NCBI GenBank assembly: GCA_020631555.1
Contig: JAHDGY010000003.1
Coordinates: 1-64,000, forward strand
Source: Flavobacteriales bacterium
GTDB taxonomy: Bacteria > Bacteroidota > Bacteroidia > Flavobacteriales_D > Parvicellaceae
Reading direction: 5' to 3'
DNA: 64,000 bases
The notes beneath the pieces were generated by a model. It saw nothing but the letters and a program-made list of their open reading frames with translations, was not told the DNA's origin and made no database searches. Made by a program: the position numbers and the translations under genes. The first letter of the stretch is position 1. Every line of letters begins with the position of its first letter. This document shows, in pieces, positions 1 to 9,905 of the stretch.

Positions 1-323
1 ACGGCCTTTTTTAGTATGTCCCGTTCCAGTTCAGCATCCGCTAATTTCTTGCGCAGCTGCTTTAATTCCATTTGTTCTTTGCTCAGTTGAGCGTTGCCCT
101 TACCGCTAAATGAGATTTGCTTGAAAGCTCTTTGCGCCAACGATAAATCAAGTCGGCTTTAATCCCCAGTTCTTCCGCAATTTCTCGTGCATTACCCCGA
201 ACATTGCTTAATTCAACAGCTTTCAATTTGAACTCCTTGCTGTAATAACGTTTTCCTGTCCCCATCAATTAAACATATTAATTCATGCTTAACTATATTG
301 TCCAGATAAAGGTAGAAGGTCCA
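1..323 (-). mobile_element. IS3-family insertion sequence, 5' portion (orfA side), runs off the left edge
   Basis: orfA-like HTH protein (MGTGKRYYSKEFKLKAVELSN...) followed in another frame by KQLRKKLADAELERDILKKAV. A AAA AAG heptamer on the minus strand at 12..6, typical of the IS3 orfA/orfB frameshift. Terminal sequence TGGACCTTCTACCTTTATCTGGACAATATAGTTAAGC (minus strand from 323) matches the IS end at 48596. Confidence 0.85.
83..268 (-). pseudogene. IS3-family transposase orfA, frameshifted
   Basis: After ...IYRWRKEL the continuation FKQISFSGKGNAQLSKEQMELKQLRKKLADAELERDILKKAV is in another frame, so the annotated ORF ends prematurely. Confidence 0.7.
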
Positions 324-389
324 GAAAGCAGTTAAAAAGTCAAACTAAACAGTTTCCAAAACCTCAATCTGAATTATCCAAAGGTCTCT

Positions 390-1421
390 TTATGAATGTT
401 TGCAGGCATTCATTATCTCTAAAATTGCTTCTAGTGAAAGGTGCTTTTGAGCCACAAAATTCAGAGTGCAATTCCTTCCAGCATGATGCTTGGCTAGATA
501 TTCCTGTTCCCACTGACCAGGAGTGGGGATAAGTAGTGTTTTAACGCCCAAAACAGTAAAATCCATAATGGTAGAATACCCAGCTCTTCCGATAACCAAA
601 TTCGCGGAAACTAATTGCTTTAGTAATTGTTCGTCATTTAAATGGTTATAAACTGTAAGATTTTTACAAGATCTCATTTGATTCTCGTCCAATGTCTTTT
701 CTGGAATCCCTCGAACCAAAACTTTGTCCATATTAGCGGGCAATATATCAAGCAGATTGATTTCAAAAATTGTTCGTTGAGGCTCTGGGCCTGAAATTAA
801 GATTAAAATTCTTGTCGGCTTACCAAGACCTCCAGAACCTCTTGAATCAGAAAATCTAGAAAGCGGTCCAAGGTATTTTACAGGCACTCTTATCAACTTA
901 TGTGAGCAGCTAAGTTTGCCTGCCAGTGCACGATTTGAATCCTCAAAATCTGGCACCCAACATTCTGAGAACTTGTTAACCAACCAAGAGTTGACAATGG
1001 TTCCCATCCATCTGACCACTGCTGGACCAGGTAGACGAAGCTGATGACAAACAATAACTGATCTAACACCTTTCAGCTTTAGACCATACCTGTTATCGGA
1101 AACGATCAGATCAAATCCAATTTTATTCTGCATTTTCCTAAGCCATCTGTACTCTCTATTTATTGCCCGAAACACAGAATGGGATTGCCGAAACAGGTAC
1201 CAAGCCTGGAAATATGAAGAATGATACCGAACATTATACCCGACTAATTGAAGAAACGGCAAATGACCAAATTCATCTTCATAAAACACCTTCTGTCTGT
1301 TATTTCCGGCTAAATAAACATTATGTGTCTGAGTCAATTCCCTAATAATAGGAACACACCTGGACGTATGGCCTAACCCCCAATCTAAGGGAGCAACTAA
1401 TGCCTTGGGCCTATGATTCAC
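390..1421 (-). CDS. Glycosyltransferase (MurG/GT28-like)
   Basis: ORF; N-terminal VAPLDWGLGHTSRCVPIIREL and C-terminal VIGRAGYSTIMDF...LIPTPGQWEQEYLA motifs. Confidence 0.75.
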   Translation of the reverse strand: MNHRPKALVAPLDWGLGHTSRCVPIIRELTQTHNVYLAGNNRQKVFYEDEFGHLPFLQLVGYNVRYHSSYFQAWYLFRQSHSVFRAINREYRWLRKMQNKIGFDLIVSDNRYGLKLKGVRSVIVCHQLRLPGPAVVRWMGTIVNSWLVNKFSECWVPDFEDSNRALAGKLSCSHKLIRVPVKYLGPLSRFSDSRGSGGLGKPTRILILISGPEPQRTIFEINLLDILPANMDKVLVRGIPEKTLDENQMRSCKNLTVYNHLNDEQLLKQLVSANLVIGRAGYSTIMDFTVLGVKTLLIPTPGQWEQEYLAKHHAGRNCTLNFVAQKHLSLEAILEIMNACKHS

Positions 1422-2311
1422 ACAGTAATTTCTAGAGTCGCACTTTCACAAAGGAATTTTCGATCTATCTTTTTAAACAACCCCTGTAGCACCTTACCTG
1501 GTCCAACTTCTGTTACACTATCAGCTCCATCGGAAATCATATTTTGCATAGAGTTTGTCCACCTTACCGGTGCAGTTAACTGAGCAACAAGATTTTTTCG
1601 AATCTCATCGCAATCTATAGAAGGTTTAGCAGTAACATTTTGGTAAACTGGGCATTGAGCATTTCTAAAAACAGTATTATTAATTGCTTTTTCTAACTCC
1701 TCTTTTGCGGGGTCCATTAACGGTGAATGAAATGCACCTCCTACTTTAAGTATCATTGCTTTTTTTGCTCCTTGTTCTAATAATGCTACACAAGCTGATT
1801 CGACCGCATTAATATCACCTGAAATCACCAATTGCCCTGGGCAGTTGTAATTGGCAGGAACCACTATTCCATCAACACTCTCACAGACTTGCTCCACAAC
1901 TTCATCTTCCAACCCAATCACTGCAGCCATCATTGAAGAATTAAGTTCACAAGCTTTTTGCATCGCCGTAGCTCTTTTGGCGACGAGTTCTAAGCCATCT
2001 TCGAAAGTTAAGGCCCCTGTAGAAACAAGGGCTGAAAATTCACCTAGCGAATGGCCAGCAACCATATCTGGCTGAAAAGAGTCTCCCAAAACCTTTGCTA
2101 ATATTACCGAATGCAAAAATATTGCAGGTTGAGTAACTTTAGTTTGCTGCAAATCTTCCGGTACACCTTCAAACATTAAGTCTGTTATTCTGAATCCCAG
2201 CTGCTCATTAGCATTTTCGAAAAGTCCTTTAGCCAAGTCACTTTCATCATAAAGATTCTTACCCATTCCAACAAACTGAGCGCCTTGCCCAGGAAAAACA
2301 TATGCTTTCAT
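1418..2311 (-). CDS. fabD: Malonyl CoA-acyl carrier protein transacylase
   Basis: FPGQGAQFVGMGK, GHSLGEFSAL and AFHSPLM motifs. Confidence 0.95.
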   Translation of the reverse strand: MKAYVFPGQGAQFVGMGKNLYDESDLAKGLFENANEQLGFRITDLMFEGVPEDLQQTKVTQPAIFLHSVILAKVLGDSFQPDMVAGHSLGEFSALVSTGALTFEDGLELVAKRATAMQKACELNSSMMAAVIGLEDEVVEQVCESVDGIVVPANYNCPGQLVISGDINAVESACVALLEQGAKKAMILKVGGAFHSPLMDPAKEELEKAINNTVFRNAQCPVYQNVTAKPSIDCDEIRKNLVAQLTAPVRWTNSMQNMISDGADSVTEVGPGKVLQGLFKKIDRKFLCESATLEITV

Positions 2312-2369
2312 AAATTATTATTTGATTACGTCCTTATTGATAGACGTTGCATAATTGAATTTTCTAAAA

Positions 2370-2990
2370 TTAGGCTTTGAACAAGCCATGTAGTTCCGCA
2401 TCGATAGAACCGATAATTTTACCCAAATCTTCCTGACTGTCTCTAAAATTATTCGTATCCACATCAATCACCAAACACCTTCCCTTGTCATAAGTGGAGA
2501 TCCAGGCTTCGTACCTTTCATTGAGTCTCTTAAGGTAATCTATTCGAATGCTTTCTTCGTATTCTCTACCCCTTTCTGAAATATGATTTACCAGAGTAGG
2601 AACGGACGCGCGCAAATAAATCAGCAAATCGGGAGCAGCAATAAAGGATTCCAGCAAGTTGAAAAGTGAAAAGTAATTCTCAAAGTCTCTTGTTGTCATT
2701 AAACCCATTGAATGCAAATTCGGAGCAAAGATGAAAGCATCTTCGTATATGGTACGATCCTGCACAATAGTCCGGTTGGTCTCCTTAATCTCTTGAATTT
2801 GCGTGAATCGACTATTCAGATAATAAATTTGCAAATTAAAGGACCAACGCTGCATGTCGTCATAAAAGTCCAAGAGGTATGGATTCTGTTCAATGTCCTC
2901 GAAGTTAGAATCCCAATCATAGTGCTTTGCCAACAATTTGGTCAAAGTTGTTTTCCCGGAACCTATATTTCCTGCAATGGCTACATGCAT
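2370..2990 (-). CDS. Deoxynucleoside kinase family protein
   Basis: IAGNIGSGKTTL P-loop, DRTIYEDAFIFA, YLRASVPTLVNHISERGREYE. Confidence 0.9.
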   Translation of the reverse strand: MHVAIAGNIGSGKTTLTKLLAKHYDWDSNFEDIEQNPYLLDFYDDMQRWSFNLQIYYLNSRFTQIQEIKETNRTIVQDRTIYEDAFIFAPNLHSMGLMTTRDFENYFSLFNLLESFIAAPDLLIYLRASVPTLVNHISERGREYEESIRIDYLKRLNERYEAWISTYDKGRCLVIDVDTNNFRDSQEDLGKIIGSIDAELHGLFKA

Positions 2991-3103
2991 AAGGGTGTAA
3001 TTTTCGAAGCAGCTAAATTAAAAATTTTAGGGCATCAACAGACGCTTGTTACTAATTTTAACCTACCTGATACAAATGCAGTTATTTACCACTTAAGGCC
3101 AAC

Positions 3104-3922
3104 CTACTTCTCAATCACTTGACGATTCAAACGACCACTTTCCAACTTCCAAATAGTGGACTTGGTAACCTTTACCTGTGAACATGATTCTGGATACTCA
3201 GAAACCAACCTTGAGGCAAAGGTTTTAAAATTATAAACAAACAATTGTCCTTCTTTATAATAGTACAGATTCTCCCCAACGCAACTAAAATTTGCAGCAT
3301 TCTTAGCTTTCGCAATGGTCATGACATGCGAACCGAAAATATCAAAAACAATTATTCCATTTGCCGGATCAAGTAAAAACACCTTGTTTTGGTTTTCAGA
3401 CATATGGATTGGCTGTAAATCGTCTAAACCCAATATTTCTGACAAGTTTCCGGTACCAATTATTCGATTAAGTTGTGGACCCAAACGAAGCAACTGAAGG
3501 GATGCCTGATCAAACATCCAAATATTGTTATTGAGGTAAGAAGCACAAACCAGTGAAACTTGATCCAATCCAATATCCGCCAGATTTATTCTACTGGCGG
3601 GTTGTTCACTAATTGTGTTGTCGAGAATCAAAGCCACTGACTGACTTTGATAAAATAAAATTGGTCGCATTGCCATGGTAACATCCAGTGCGGTAATGTC
3701 ACCCAACAGCTTATCACTAAATCTATGAATTTCACCATTAACTCGATTTTGCTTGACTAAATCGGCCCCAGAATACACGTAGACATTTTCAAAATTATCA
3801 ACGGCAAATCCTGTTATTGGCTTACCCAATTTTAAATCTAAGTGTTCCTGCGCAGCACATCCTGCAACTCCAAAAAGCGTTATGAAAAAGAAACCAAATA
3901 CCTTAATCATCATACAATCCAA
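3104..3922 (-). CDS. Hypothetical lipoprotein-like protein, possible beta-propeller
   Basis: ORF with N-terminal lipobox-like signal (FGVAGCAAQ) and repetitive beta-rich sequence. Confidence 0.55.
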   Translation of the reverse strand: MDCMMIKVFGFFFITLFGVAGCAAQEHLDLKLGKPITGFAVDNFENVYVYSGADLVKQNRVNGEIHRFSDKLLGDITALDVTMAMRPILFYQSQSVALILDNTISEQPASRINLADIGLDQVSLVCASYLNNNIWMFDQASLQLLRLGPQLNRIIGTGNLSEILGLDDLQPIHMSENQNKVFLLDPANGIIVFDIFGSHVMTIAKAKNAANFSCVGENLYYYKEGQLFVYNFKTFASRLVSEYPESCSQVKVTKSTIWKLESGRLNRQVIEK

Positions 3923-4015
3923 TTAATGCCACTACAGATCATCTATTTACTCCGTTCCAAGAATTAACGCTCCAACCACACCTTCGAACGAATTTTCAAT
4001 TCTACGGAATAATCG

Positions 4016-4046
4016 CCCAATCACCCAATCACCCAATCACCCAATT
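4016..4046. repeat. Short tandem repeat, CCCAATCA x3 plus a partial copy
   Basis: CCCAATCACCCAATCACCCAATCACCCAATT read directly; overlaps the 3' end of the GH3 gene. Confidence 0.95.
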
Positions 4047-5558
4047 GTTGTCGGTAGCAAACAAAACAATCTCCTCAATAAGCTTACGATCATTCTGCAA
4101 TCTTGGCACTTTGTGTTGTCCACCAAGTTTATCTTGCGCTGCTAACCAAGCATAAAATGTTCCAGAATTCACAACCTGGATTATCGGGTAATCCATCATA
4201 ACCGCCGTCGACCGCTTTGCTTCGTAATCTGAATTCAATTCTTGCAGCGCTGCATCTAAAACACGTCCAAACTCCCTCACATCCTCAGGATTTCGACCAA
4301 ACTCAATTACCCACTCATGCCCACCAGACTTACCTAAACTGGCGTAAACCGGGGCCACGGTATAATCATTTACTGTACAACCTAGTTTGGCACATGCAAT
4401 TTTAACAGCCTCCTCCACATTCCACACCATCAGCTCCTCTCCAAAGCAATTGATAAAATGCTGAGTTCGGCCTACAACAACAAATCTAAATGGATCGACC
4501 TCGGTAAAACGAACTACATCACCAATACGGTATCTCCAAAGCCCCGTATTTGTAGTTATTACCATCTCATAATCAACATTTGTTTCTACGTCTTCCAGGT
4601 CTAGAACATTAGGTTCATCATCACTACAACCGGAATTAGGAATAAACTCGTAAAATATTCCATAATCCAACATTAGCAACATATCGCTGGCATCCGGACG
4701 ATCTTGAATTCCAAAAAAACCTTCAGAAGCATTGTATGTTTCCACAAAATTCATTTCCGGCGAAGGCATCAACATCTCAAACTGTCTGCGATAAGGGCTG
4801 AAGTTGACACCACCATGCATGTACAATTCCAGATTGGGCCAAACCTCCAGAATATTTTTAGCACCAGTTATTTCTAACACTCTTTCAAGGAACTTTAAAG
4901 TCCAGGAAGGAACACCTGCCAAAATATACACGTCATCATGAATTGTTGTAGCTGCCATTTGTGCCAACTTTTCTTCCCAATTAGCCAATAGAGCAATCTT
5001 CTTTTTGGGTGTCCTTCGAAGCTCAGCCCACATCGGTAGGTTTTCAATAATTATAGATGATAAATCTCCAGTGTGGGCGGTTGCGTTTTGACGCACCAAC
5101 TCTGAGCTTCCACCTATTATCAAATGTTTACCCTTATAAAGTTTTCTATCTGGATGACTATCGTAGTATAAAGCCAGTAAATCCTTACCGCCCTTATAAT
5201 GACAATCTACAAGACACTCAGTGGTGATGGGAATATGTTTGCTTTTCCCAGTGGATGTTCCTGAACTTTTCGCAAACCAATTTACCTCGGACGGCCAAAG
5301 CAAATTTTGTTCTCCGCTCAACATTCTGTCTATATAAGGCTTTAAGTCAGGATATTTATAAAGAGGAACCCGACCCTTAAAATCGGCGACACTAGCAATA
5401 GAATCGTACTTGTAATTCTCCCCCAACTCCGTTCTTGATGCAGTACTCAATAGATTCATGAGCACCTCTTTCTGAACTTCCAACGGATATTTTTTGAACA
5501 ATTCAATCTGATGAACGCGTTTCTTCATCGCCCAAGAAAAAATTGAATTGAAGGGCAT
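4029..5558 (-). CDS. GH3 auxin-responsive promoter family protein (acyl-adenylating amidosynthetase-like)
   Basis: Full-length GH3-like ORF: FAKSSGTSTGKSKHIPIT, YNASEGFFGIQD, LWRYRIGDVVRF. Confidence 0.85.
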   Translation of the reverse strand: MPFNSIFSWAMKKRVHQIELFKKYPLEVQKEVLMNLLSTASRTELGENYKYDSIASVADFKGRVPLYKYPDLKPYIDRMLSGEQNLLWPSEVNWFAKSSGTSTGKSKHIPITTECLVDCHYKGGKDLLALYYDSHPDRKLYKGKHLIIGGSSELVRQNATAHTGDLSSIIIENLPMWAELRRTPKKKIALLANWEEKLAQMAATTIHDDVYILAGVPSWTLKFLERVLEITGAKNILEVWPNLELYMHGGVNFSPYRRQFEMLMPSPEMNFVETYNASEGFFGIQDRPDASDMLLMLDYGIFYEFIPNSGCSDDEPNVLDLEDVETNVDYEMVITTNTGLWRYRIGDVVRFTEVDPFRFVVVGRTQHFINCFGEELMVWNVEEAVKIACAKLGCTVNDYTVAPVYASLGKSGGHEWVIEFGRNPEDVREFGRVLDAALQELNSDYEAKRSTAVMMDYPIIQVVNSGTFYAWLAAQDKLGGQHKVPRLQNDRKLIEEIVLFATDNNWVIG

Positions 5559-5595
5559 AATATCAGCAGTTACGCGATATGTACTTTTTGATTTT

Positions 5596-5694
5596 TTATC
5601 CGAAAAAAATCAGTCCTAGGATTACAAAAATCACGATTGTTACGTAAATGTATCCAACACCTCCAGAAGTTTCATCAAAGTACTGATCCGCCAT
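5596..5694 (-). CDS. Putative 32-aa single-pass membrane miniprotein
   Basis: Read by eye (below the ORF-track length cutoff): MADQYFDETSGGVGYIYVTIVIFVILGLIFFG*; hydrophobic C-terminal helix. Confidence 0.5.
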   Translation of the reverse strand: MADQYFDETSGGVGYIYVTIVIFVILGLIFFG

Positions 5695-5739
5695 GACTAT
5701 ATAATTTGCGGCAAGTTAAGAAATTCTCGTGTGGCTAGT

Positions 5740-6528
5740 CTACTGATCTAAAAAATCTATGACCAATCGGTAAAACTCCCCGGCATTTTCAGCATGCACC
5801 CAATGCCCTGCACCGTAGACAGTCTCGACAGAAGATTGAGGAAAATACTCTTCAAGCAATGGTATATCCGAATCTAGAATATAATTAGACTTTTCGCCTC
5901 GAATAAAAAGCGTGTCTGTTTCGACAATGCTGGCATCCAAAGCCCCAAGAATCTCGGACATTTCGTTAGTCAATACCGATAAATTAATTCTCCAATCCAA
6001 TCGCCCAGATTCTACCCAATACAAGTTCTTCATTATAAATTGCTGCAAAACAGGACTATTAATATAGTCTTGCAACACATCTCGAACCTGACTTCGCGAA
6101 GTCACAAAATCAAAATCTACCGCGTGCATCCCATCCAAAATCGTTTGATGATGCATTGGGTATTGCTTAACCCCCATATCCACCACAACCAATTTGTGGA
6201 CATAAGCAGGCATCAATTGGGCAAACTTCATCACCGTCTTACCGCCCATGGAATGACCAACCAAATTCACACGCTTTAAACCTAAAGACTCAATTAACTC
6301 GAGTAAATCGTTCGCCATTTGCTCATACCCAAAATCTACACTGTGAGGAGACCTCCCGTGATTCCTTTGATCCAAGAGAATCACATCATACCGCTCTGCA
6401 AATTGCCGTCCTAACGTTTGCCAATTATCCGAAGATCCAAACAAGCCATGCAAGATTATTAGAGGAGTCTTCTCCTGCAGTTCTCCACCCTCAGCAACAG
6501 CTCCTAATCGTTTATAATGCAATTTCAT
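5740..6528 (-). CDS. Alpha/beta fold hydrolase (YbfF-like esterase)
   Basis: LHGLFGSSDNWQTL, DQRNHGRSPHS, GHSMGGK nucleophile elbow. Confidence 0.85.
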   Translation of the reverse strand: MKLHYKRLGAVAEGGELQEKTPLIILHGLFGSSDNWQTLGRQFAERYDVILLDQRNHGRSPHSVDFGYEQMANDLLELIESLGLKRVNLVGHSMGGKTVMKFAQLMPAYVHKLVVVDMGVKQYPMHHQTILDGMHAVDFDFVTSRSQVRDVLQDYINSPVLQQFIMKNLYWVESGRLDWRINLSVLTNEMSEILGALDASIVETDTLFIRGEKSNYILDSDIPLLEEYFPQSSVETVYGAGHWVHAENAGEFYRLVIDFLDQ

Positions 6529-6529
6529 A

Positions 6530-7258
6530 CTAACTGGTTTTGGTTCGCAGACAATTCAAATACATTTTTACAATATTATCCAAACCATAATACAAAGCAT
6601 CACTTATCAAAGCATGTCCAATTGAAACTTCCTGTAATCCTTGCACACGGCTAGCAAAAAATGCCAGATTATCGAGATTTAAGTCATGCCCAGCATTCAG
6701 TCCGATGCCAATTTTGACAGCGGTTGCCGCTGCTTCGCAATATGGTAGTACCGCAGACTCCTTATCCATCGCATACTTGGCCGCAAAACCTTCTGTATAC
6801 AACTCTACTCGATCCGCACCTACTTCCAAAGCACCTTCCACCATTTCTGAGATCGGATCCACAAAAATTGAAGTTCGAATTCCCTTGTCCGCAAATTGCT
6901 TCAAAACCTCTTTCAAATAACCTGCCTTTTCAACCGTATTCCAACCATGGTCAGAAGTTAATTGACCCGTAGCGTCGGGCACCAACGTGACTTGATCTGG
7001 ACAAACTTCTAGAACTAATTGAACAAATTTGTCTTCGACTGGATTACCCTCAATATTAAACTCTGTGCTGACAACCGCCTTCAAGGCACGAACATCAGAA
7101 TATTTAATATGTCGCTCATCCGGTCGCGGATGCACAGTAATCCCCTGCGCTCCATAAGATTGAACATCCTCAGCAACCTGAATCAAATTAGGAATATTTC
7201 CGCCTCGAGCGTTGCGTAATGTTGCAACTTTATTTAGGTTTACGCTTAATCTTGTCAT
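6530..7258 (-). CDS. pdxJ: Pyridoxine 5'-phosphate synthase
   Basis: LSVNLNKVATLRNARGG, GITVHPRPDERHI, GHALISDALYYGL. Confidence 0.95.
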   Translation of the reverse strand: MTRLSVNLNKVATLRNARGGNIPNLIQVAEDVQSYGAQGITVHPRPDERHIKYSDVRALKAVVSTEFNIEGNPVEDKFVQLVLEVCPDQVTLVPDATGQLTSDHGWNTVEKAGYLKEVLKQFADKGIRTSIFVDPISEMVEGALEVGADRVELYTEGFAAKYAMDKESAVLPYCEAAATAVKIGIGLNAGHDLNLDNLAFFASRVQGLQEVSIGHALISDALYYGLDNIVKMYLNCLRTKTS

Positions 7259-7362
7259 GATTTATTGGCACATAATACTAATTACAATATCATTGCAAAG
7301 ACAAATAGTGGACCGCCTTGTGCTAGTGGCCAAAATTAGAAGATAATATCCGAGAATAACGC

Positions 7363-8025
7363 ATGATTGCGATTGATTTAATTACAGACACCGTTCCACC
7401 AATAAAGGCTTCCGAGAGTGTGGAAAAGACACTTCGCTGGATGGACGAATTTAAAGTATCACATATTCCCGTCATTGAAGGCAACAATTACATCGGATTG
7501 GCATCGGATAGCATGCTATTGGATATGTCACAACCTAACTCATCGCTGAAAGAAGCGCCATTAAATCTGGTAAAGCCTTTCGTGAGAGACAATCAACATA
7601 TTTATGAGGTCATGCAACTTGTCTCAACCTTGAATCTAACGGTCGTCCCGGTTCTTGACGCAGAGGACCGTTACGTGGGCCTGACAACACTTCCTCGACT
7701 GATGAATCTAATAACGAACACGGTTTCGGTAAGTGAAAAAGGAAGCACAGTGATCTTAGAATTAAATCAACACGACTATTCATTTGCCCAGATTGCACAG
7801 ATAATTGAAGGCAACGACGCCAAAGTTTTAAGCATATTTACAACATCTTCTTCTGACTCTACTGAACTGGAAGTAACCATTAAAATAAACAAACAAAACA
7901 TCGACGGTATTTTACAAACATTTCATCGCTACGATTACACGGTTAGAGCCTCTTATCAAGAGAGTAAAACAGAAGACGACGTACGCAACCGGTACGAGGA
8001 GCTGATGCACTATCTTAAGATGTAA
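7363..8025 (+). CDS. CBS domain-containing protein
   Basis: Two CBS-like repeats (SHIPVIEGNNYIGLASDS; TVVPVLDAEDRYVGLTT); lies next to nadK. Confidence 0.85.
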   Translation: MIAIDLITDTVPPIKASESVEKTLRWMDEFKVSHIPVIEGNNYIGLASDSMLLDMSQPNSSLKEAPLNLVKPFVRDNQHIYEVMQLVSTLNLTVVPVLDAEDRYVGLTTLPRLMNLITNTVSVSEKGSTVILELNQHDYSFAQIAQIIEGNDAKVLSIFTTSSSDSTELEVTIKINKQNIDGILQTFHRYDYTVRASYQESKTEDDVRNRYEELMHYLKM

Positions 8026-8036
8026 CTGACGGATTA

Positions 8037-8927
8037 ATGAAGAGAAGATTAGGAGTTTATGGAAGATCAGTAGACCCGAGCAAACTTGGGCTCGTAGAAG
8101 ACCTATTCGACTTGCTAATTGAAAATAGTTTTGAGCTTTGGATAAGTTCCTCATTTGCGGATTATATCGAAGACTACACCAACCGTCGATGGGAAACCAA
8201 ACGATATCAAGATCTAAATAAAATACCCAAACCGGGAATAGAGATGCTAATTACAATTGGCGGAGACGGGACAATTTTGGACACACTTACATCGATTAAG
8301 GATTCAGGAATTCCAATCTTGGGGTTCAATACTGGCAGACTCGGGTTTTTAGCCAATAACTCGTACGAAGAATTACAATTAATTGCAGGCTTGATTGGAC
8401 AAAAGAAATATACATTAGATAAACGTGCGTTAATTCAATTACAATCACCTTCCAATTTATTTAAAGAGTGTAATTATGCGCTGAATGAATTTACATTACA
8501 CAAAAAAGACACGTCATCCATGATTTCTATAAAAGTATCTCTGGACGACCTATACATTGCAAAATACTGGGCAAACGGACTAATCGTTTCCACTCCTACT
8601 GGATCTACCGCATACTCCCTTAGTTGTGGAGGGCCAATCGTTGTTCCGCAAAGTCAAAATTTAATCATCACACCAATTTGCCCACACAATCTGAACCTAA
8701 GGCCAATAATTGTCCCTGACAACGTTACTCTATCTTTAGAAGTTGAAGGGAGAGAAAAATCCTTTATGGCTTCGTTGGACAGCAGATCGGTGACAGTCAC
8801 AGCCGAGGATACAATTCGACTGAGAAAAGCAAAATTCGACCTCAATTTAGTTCAATTTGAGCATCAAAACTTTTTCACAACCATTAGAAACAAACTTCTT
8901 TGGGGGAAAGATAATCGAAACTATTAA
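8037..8927 (+). CDS. nadK: NAD kinase
   Basis: GGDGTILDT, GFNTGRLGFLAN, STPTGSTAYSLSCGGPI. Confidence 0.95.
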   Translation: MKRRLGVYGRSVDPSKLGLVEDLFDLLIENSFELWISSSFADYIEDYTNRRWETKRYQDLNKIPKPGIEMLITIGGDGTILDTLTSIKDSGIPILGFNTGRLGFLANNSYEELQLIAGLIGQKKYTLDKRALIQLQSPSNLFKECNYALNEFTLHKKDTSSMISIKVSLDDLYIAKYWANGLIVSTPTGSTAYSLSCGGPIVVPQSQNLIITPICPHNLNLRPIIVPDNVTLSLEVEGREKSFMASLDSRSVTVTAEDTIRLRKAKFDLNLVQFEHQNFFTTIRNKLLWGKDNRNY

Positions 8928-9014
8928 TGCTTTCATCGTTATAATTAGTGCTTTGTTCTAATAGAATATTTATTTTTGTTTGAAAATTACCATCGTATCT
9001 CATTTAGTTTATAC

Positions 9015-9905
9015 ATGAAAAAACCACATGCTTTACTATTAGCGCTGTTGTTAGCCACCACTTTTTCTTTTGGTCAAAATTGGAGAATGCTTCGACATGA
9101 GTTATCAATTGGTATTGGTCCCAGTAACTTTCTCGGCGATTTAGGAGGGAGTAAAGGAGAAGGAAGCCATGGATTACAAAGCATTAAAGATCTAAAACTC
9201 TCATCCACGCGTTTTGCAATTCAAGGATCGTACGCATTCAGGGTCGTTCCAAGATTTTCGTTGCGCGGAAACCTTAGTTACATTATGGTCAGTGCAGACG
9301 ATCAGAACACAGATAATGAAGAGAGAAAAAACAGAAATCTGCATTTCCGATCTCCAATCTTGGAATTAGGATTGGTCGGAGAAGTGTATCTGTTTGGTAA
9401 ACCTGGCGAACGCGTCTACAGAATGGACGGAGTGAAAGGAAAAAAATTACGAAAGCTCAATCCATACTTATTCGGAGGAATTGCTGGATTCTGGTTTAAC
9501 CCAAAAGCCAAGGACAAAGACGGAAATTGGACTGCCTTGAGACCTTTACAAACGGAAGGTGTAGAATATCCTGCTATTAGTTTCGCCATTCCAATTGGAA
9601 TTGGACTTAAATATGCAGTTAACACTAGATTAAGTATTGGTGCAGAACTTGGAATTAGAAAAACCTTTTCTGATTATATCGACGATGTAAGCGACAAGTA
9701 CATTGATCATTCTAAATCCGACGCCACCACCCAGTATTTTGCCGATCCAAGTACGGGTGAACGTCCAAACTGGACTGTACCAGGAGCCCAAAGAGGCAGC
9801 CCTTCTGAAACCGATTCTTACCTCACCGCAATATTTTCTGTACATTACAAGTTTTTTAGGCGAAGACGCGATTTGCCAAGGCTGGCATCGTCAGTATTTA
9901 ATTAA
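9015..9905 (+). CDS. DUF6089-like outer membrane protein
   Basis: Signal peptide MKKPHALLLALLLATTFSFGQ; beta-barrel-like; similar to the next ORF; lies between nadK and uppS. Confidence 0.7.
   Translation: MKKPHALLLALLLATTFSFGQNWRMLRHELSIGIGPSNFLGDLGGSKGEGSHGLQSIKDLKLSSTRFAIQGSYAFRVVPRFSLRGNLSYIMVSADDQNTDNEERKNRNLHFRSPILELGLVGEVYLFGKPGERVYRMDGVKGKKLRKLNPYLFGGIAGFWFNPKAKDKDGNWTALRPLQTEGVEYPAISFAIPIGIGLKYAVNTRLSIGAELGIRKTFSDYIDDVSDKYIDHSKSDATTQYFADPSTGERPNWTVPGAQRGSPSETDSYLTAIFSVHYKFFRRRRDLPRLASSVFN

Noticed and set aside
4016-4046. CCCAATCA octamer tandem repeat overlapping the GH3 stop as a phase-variation switch
   Set aside because: On the coding strand the stop (TGA) already falls within the second repeat unit, so changing the number of later units would not alter the protein.
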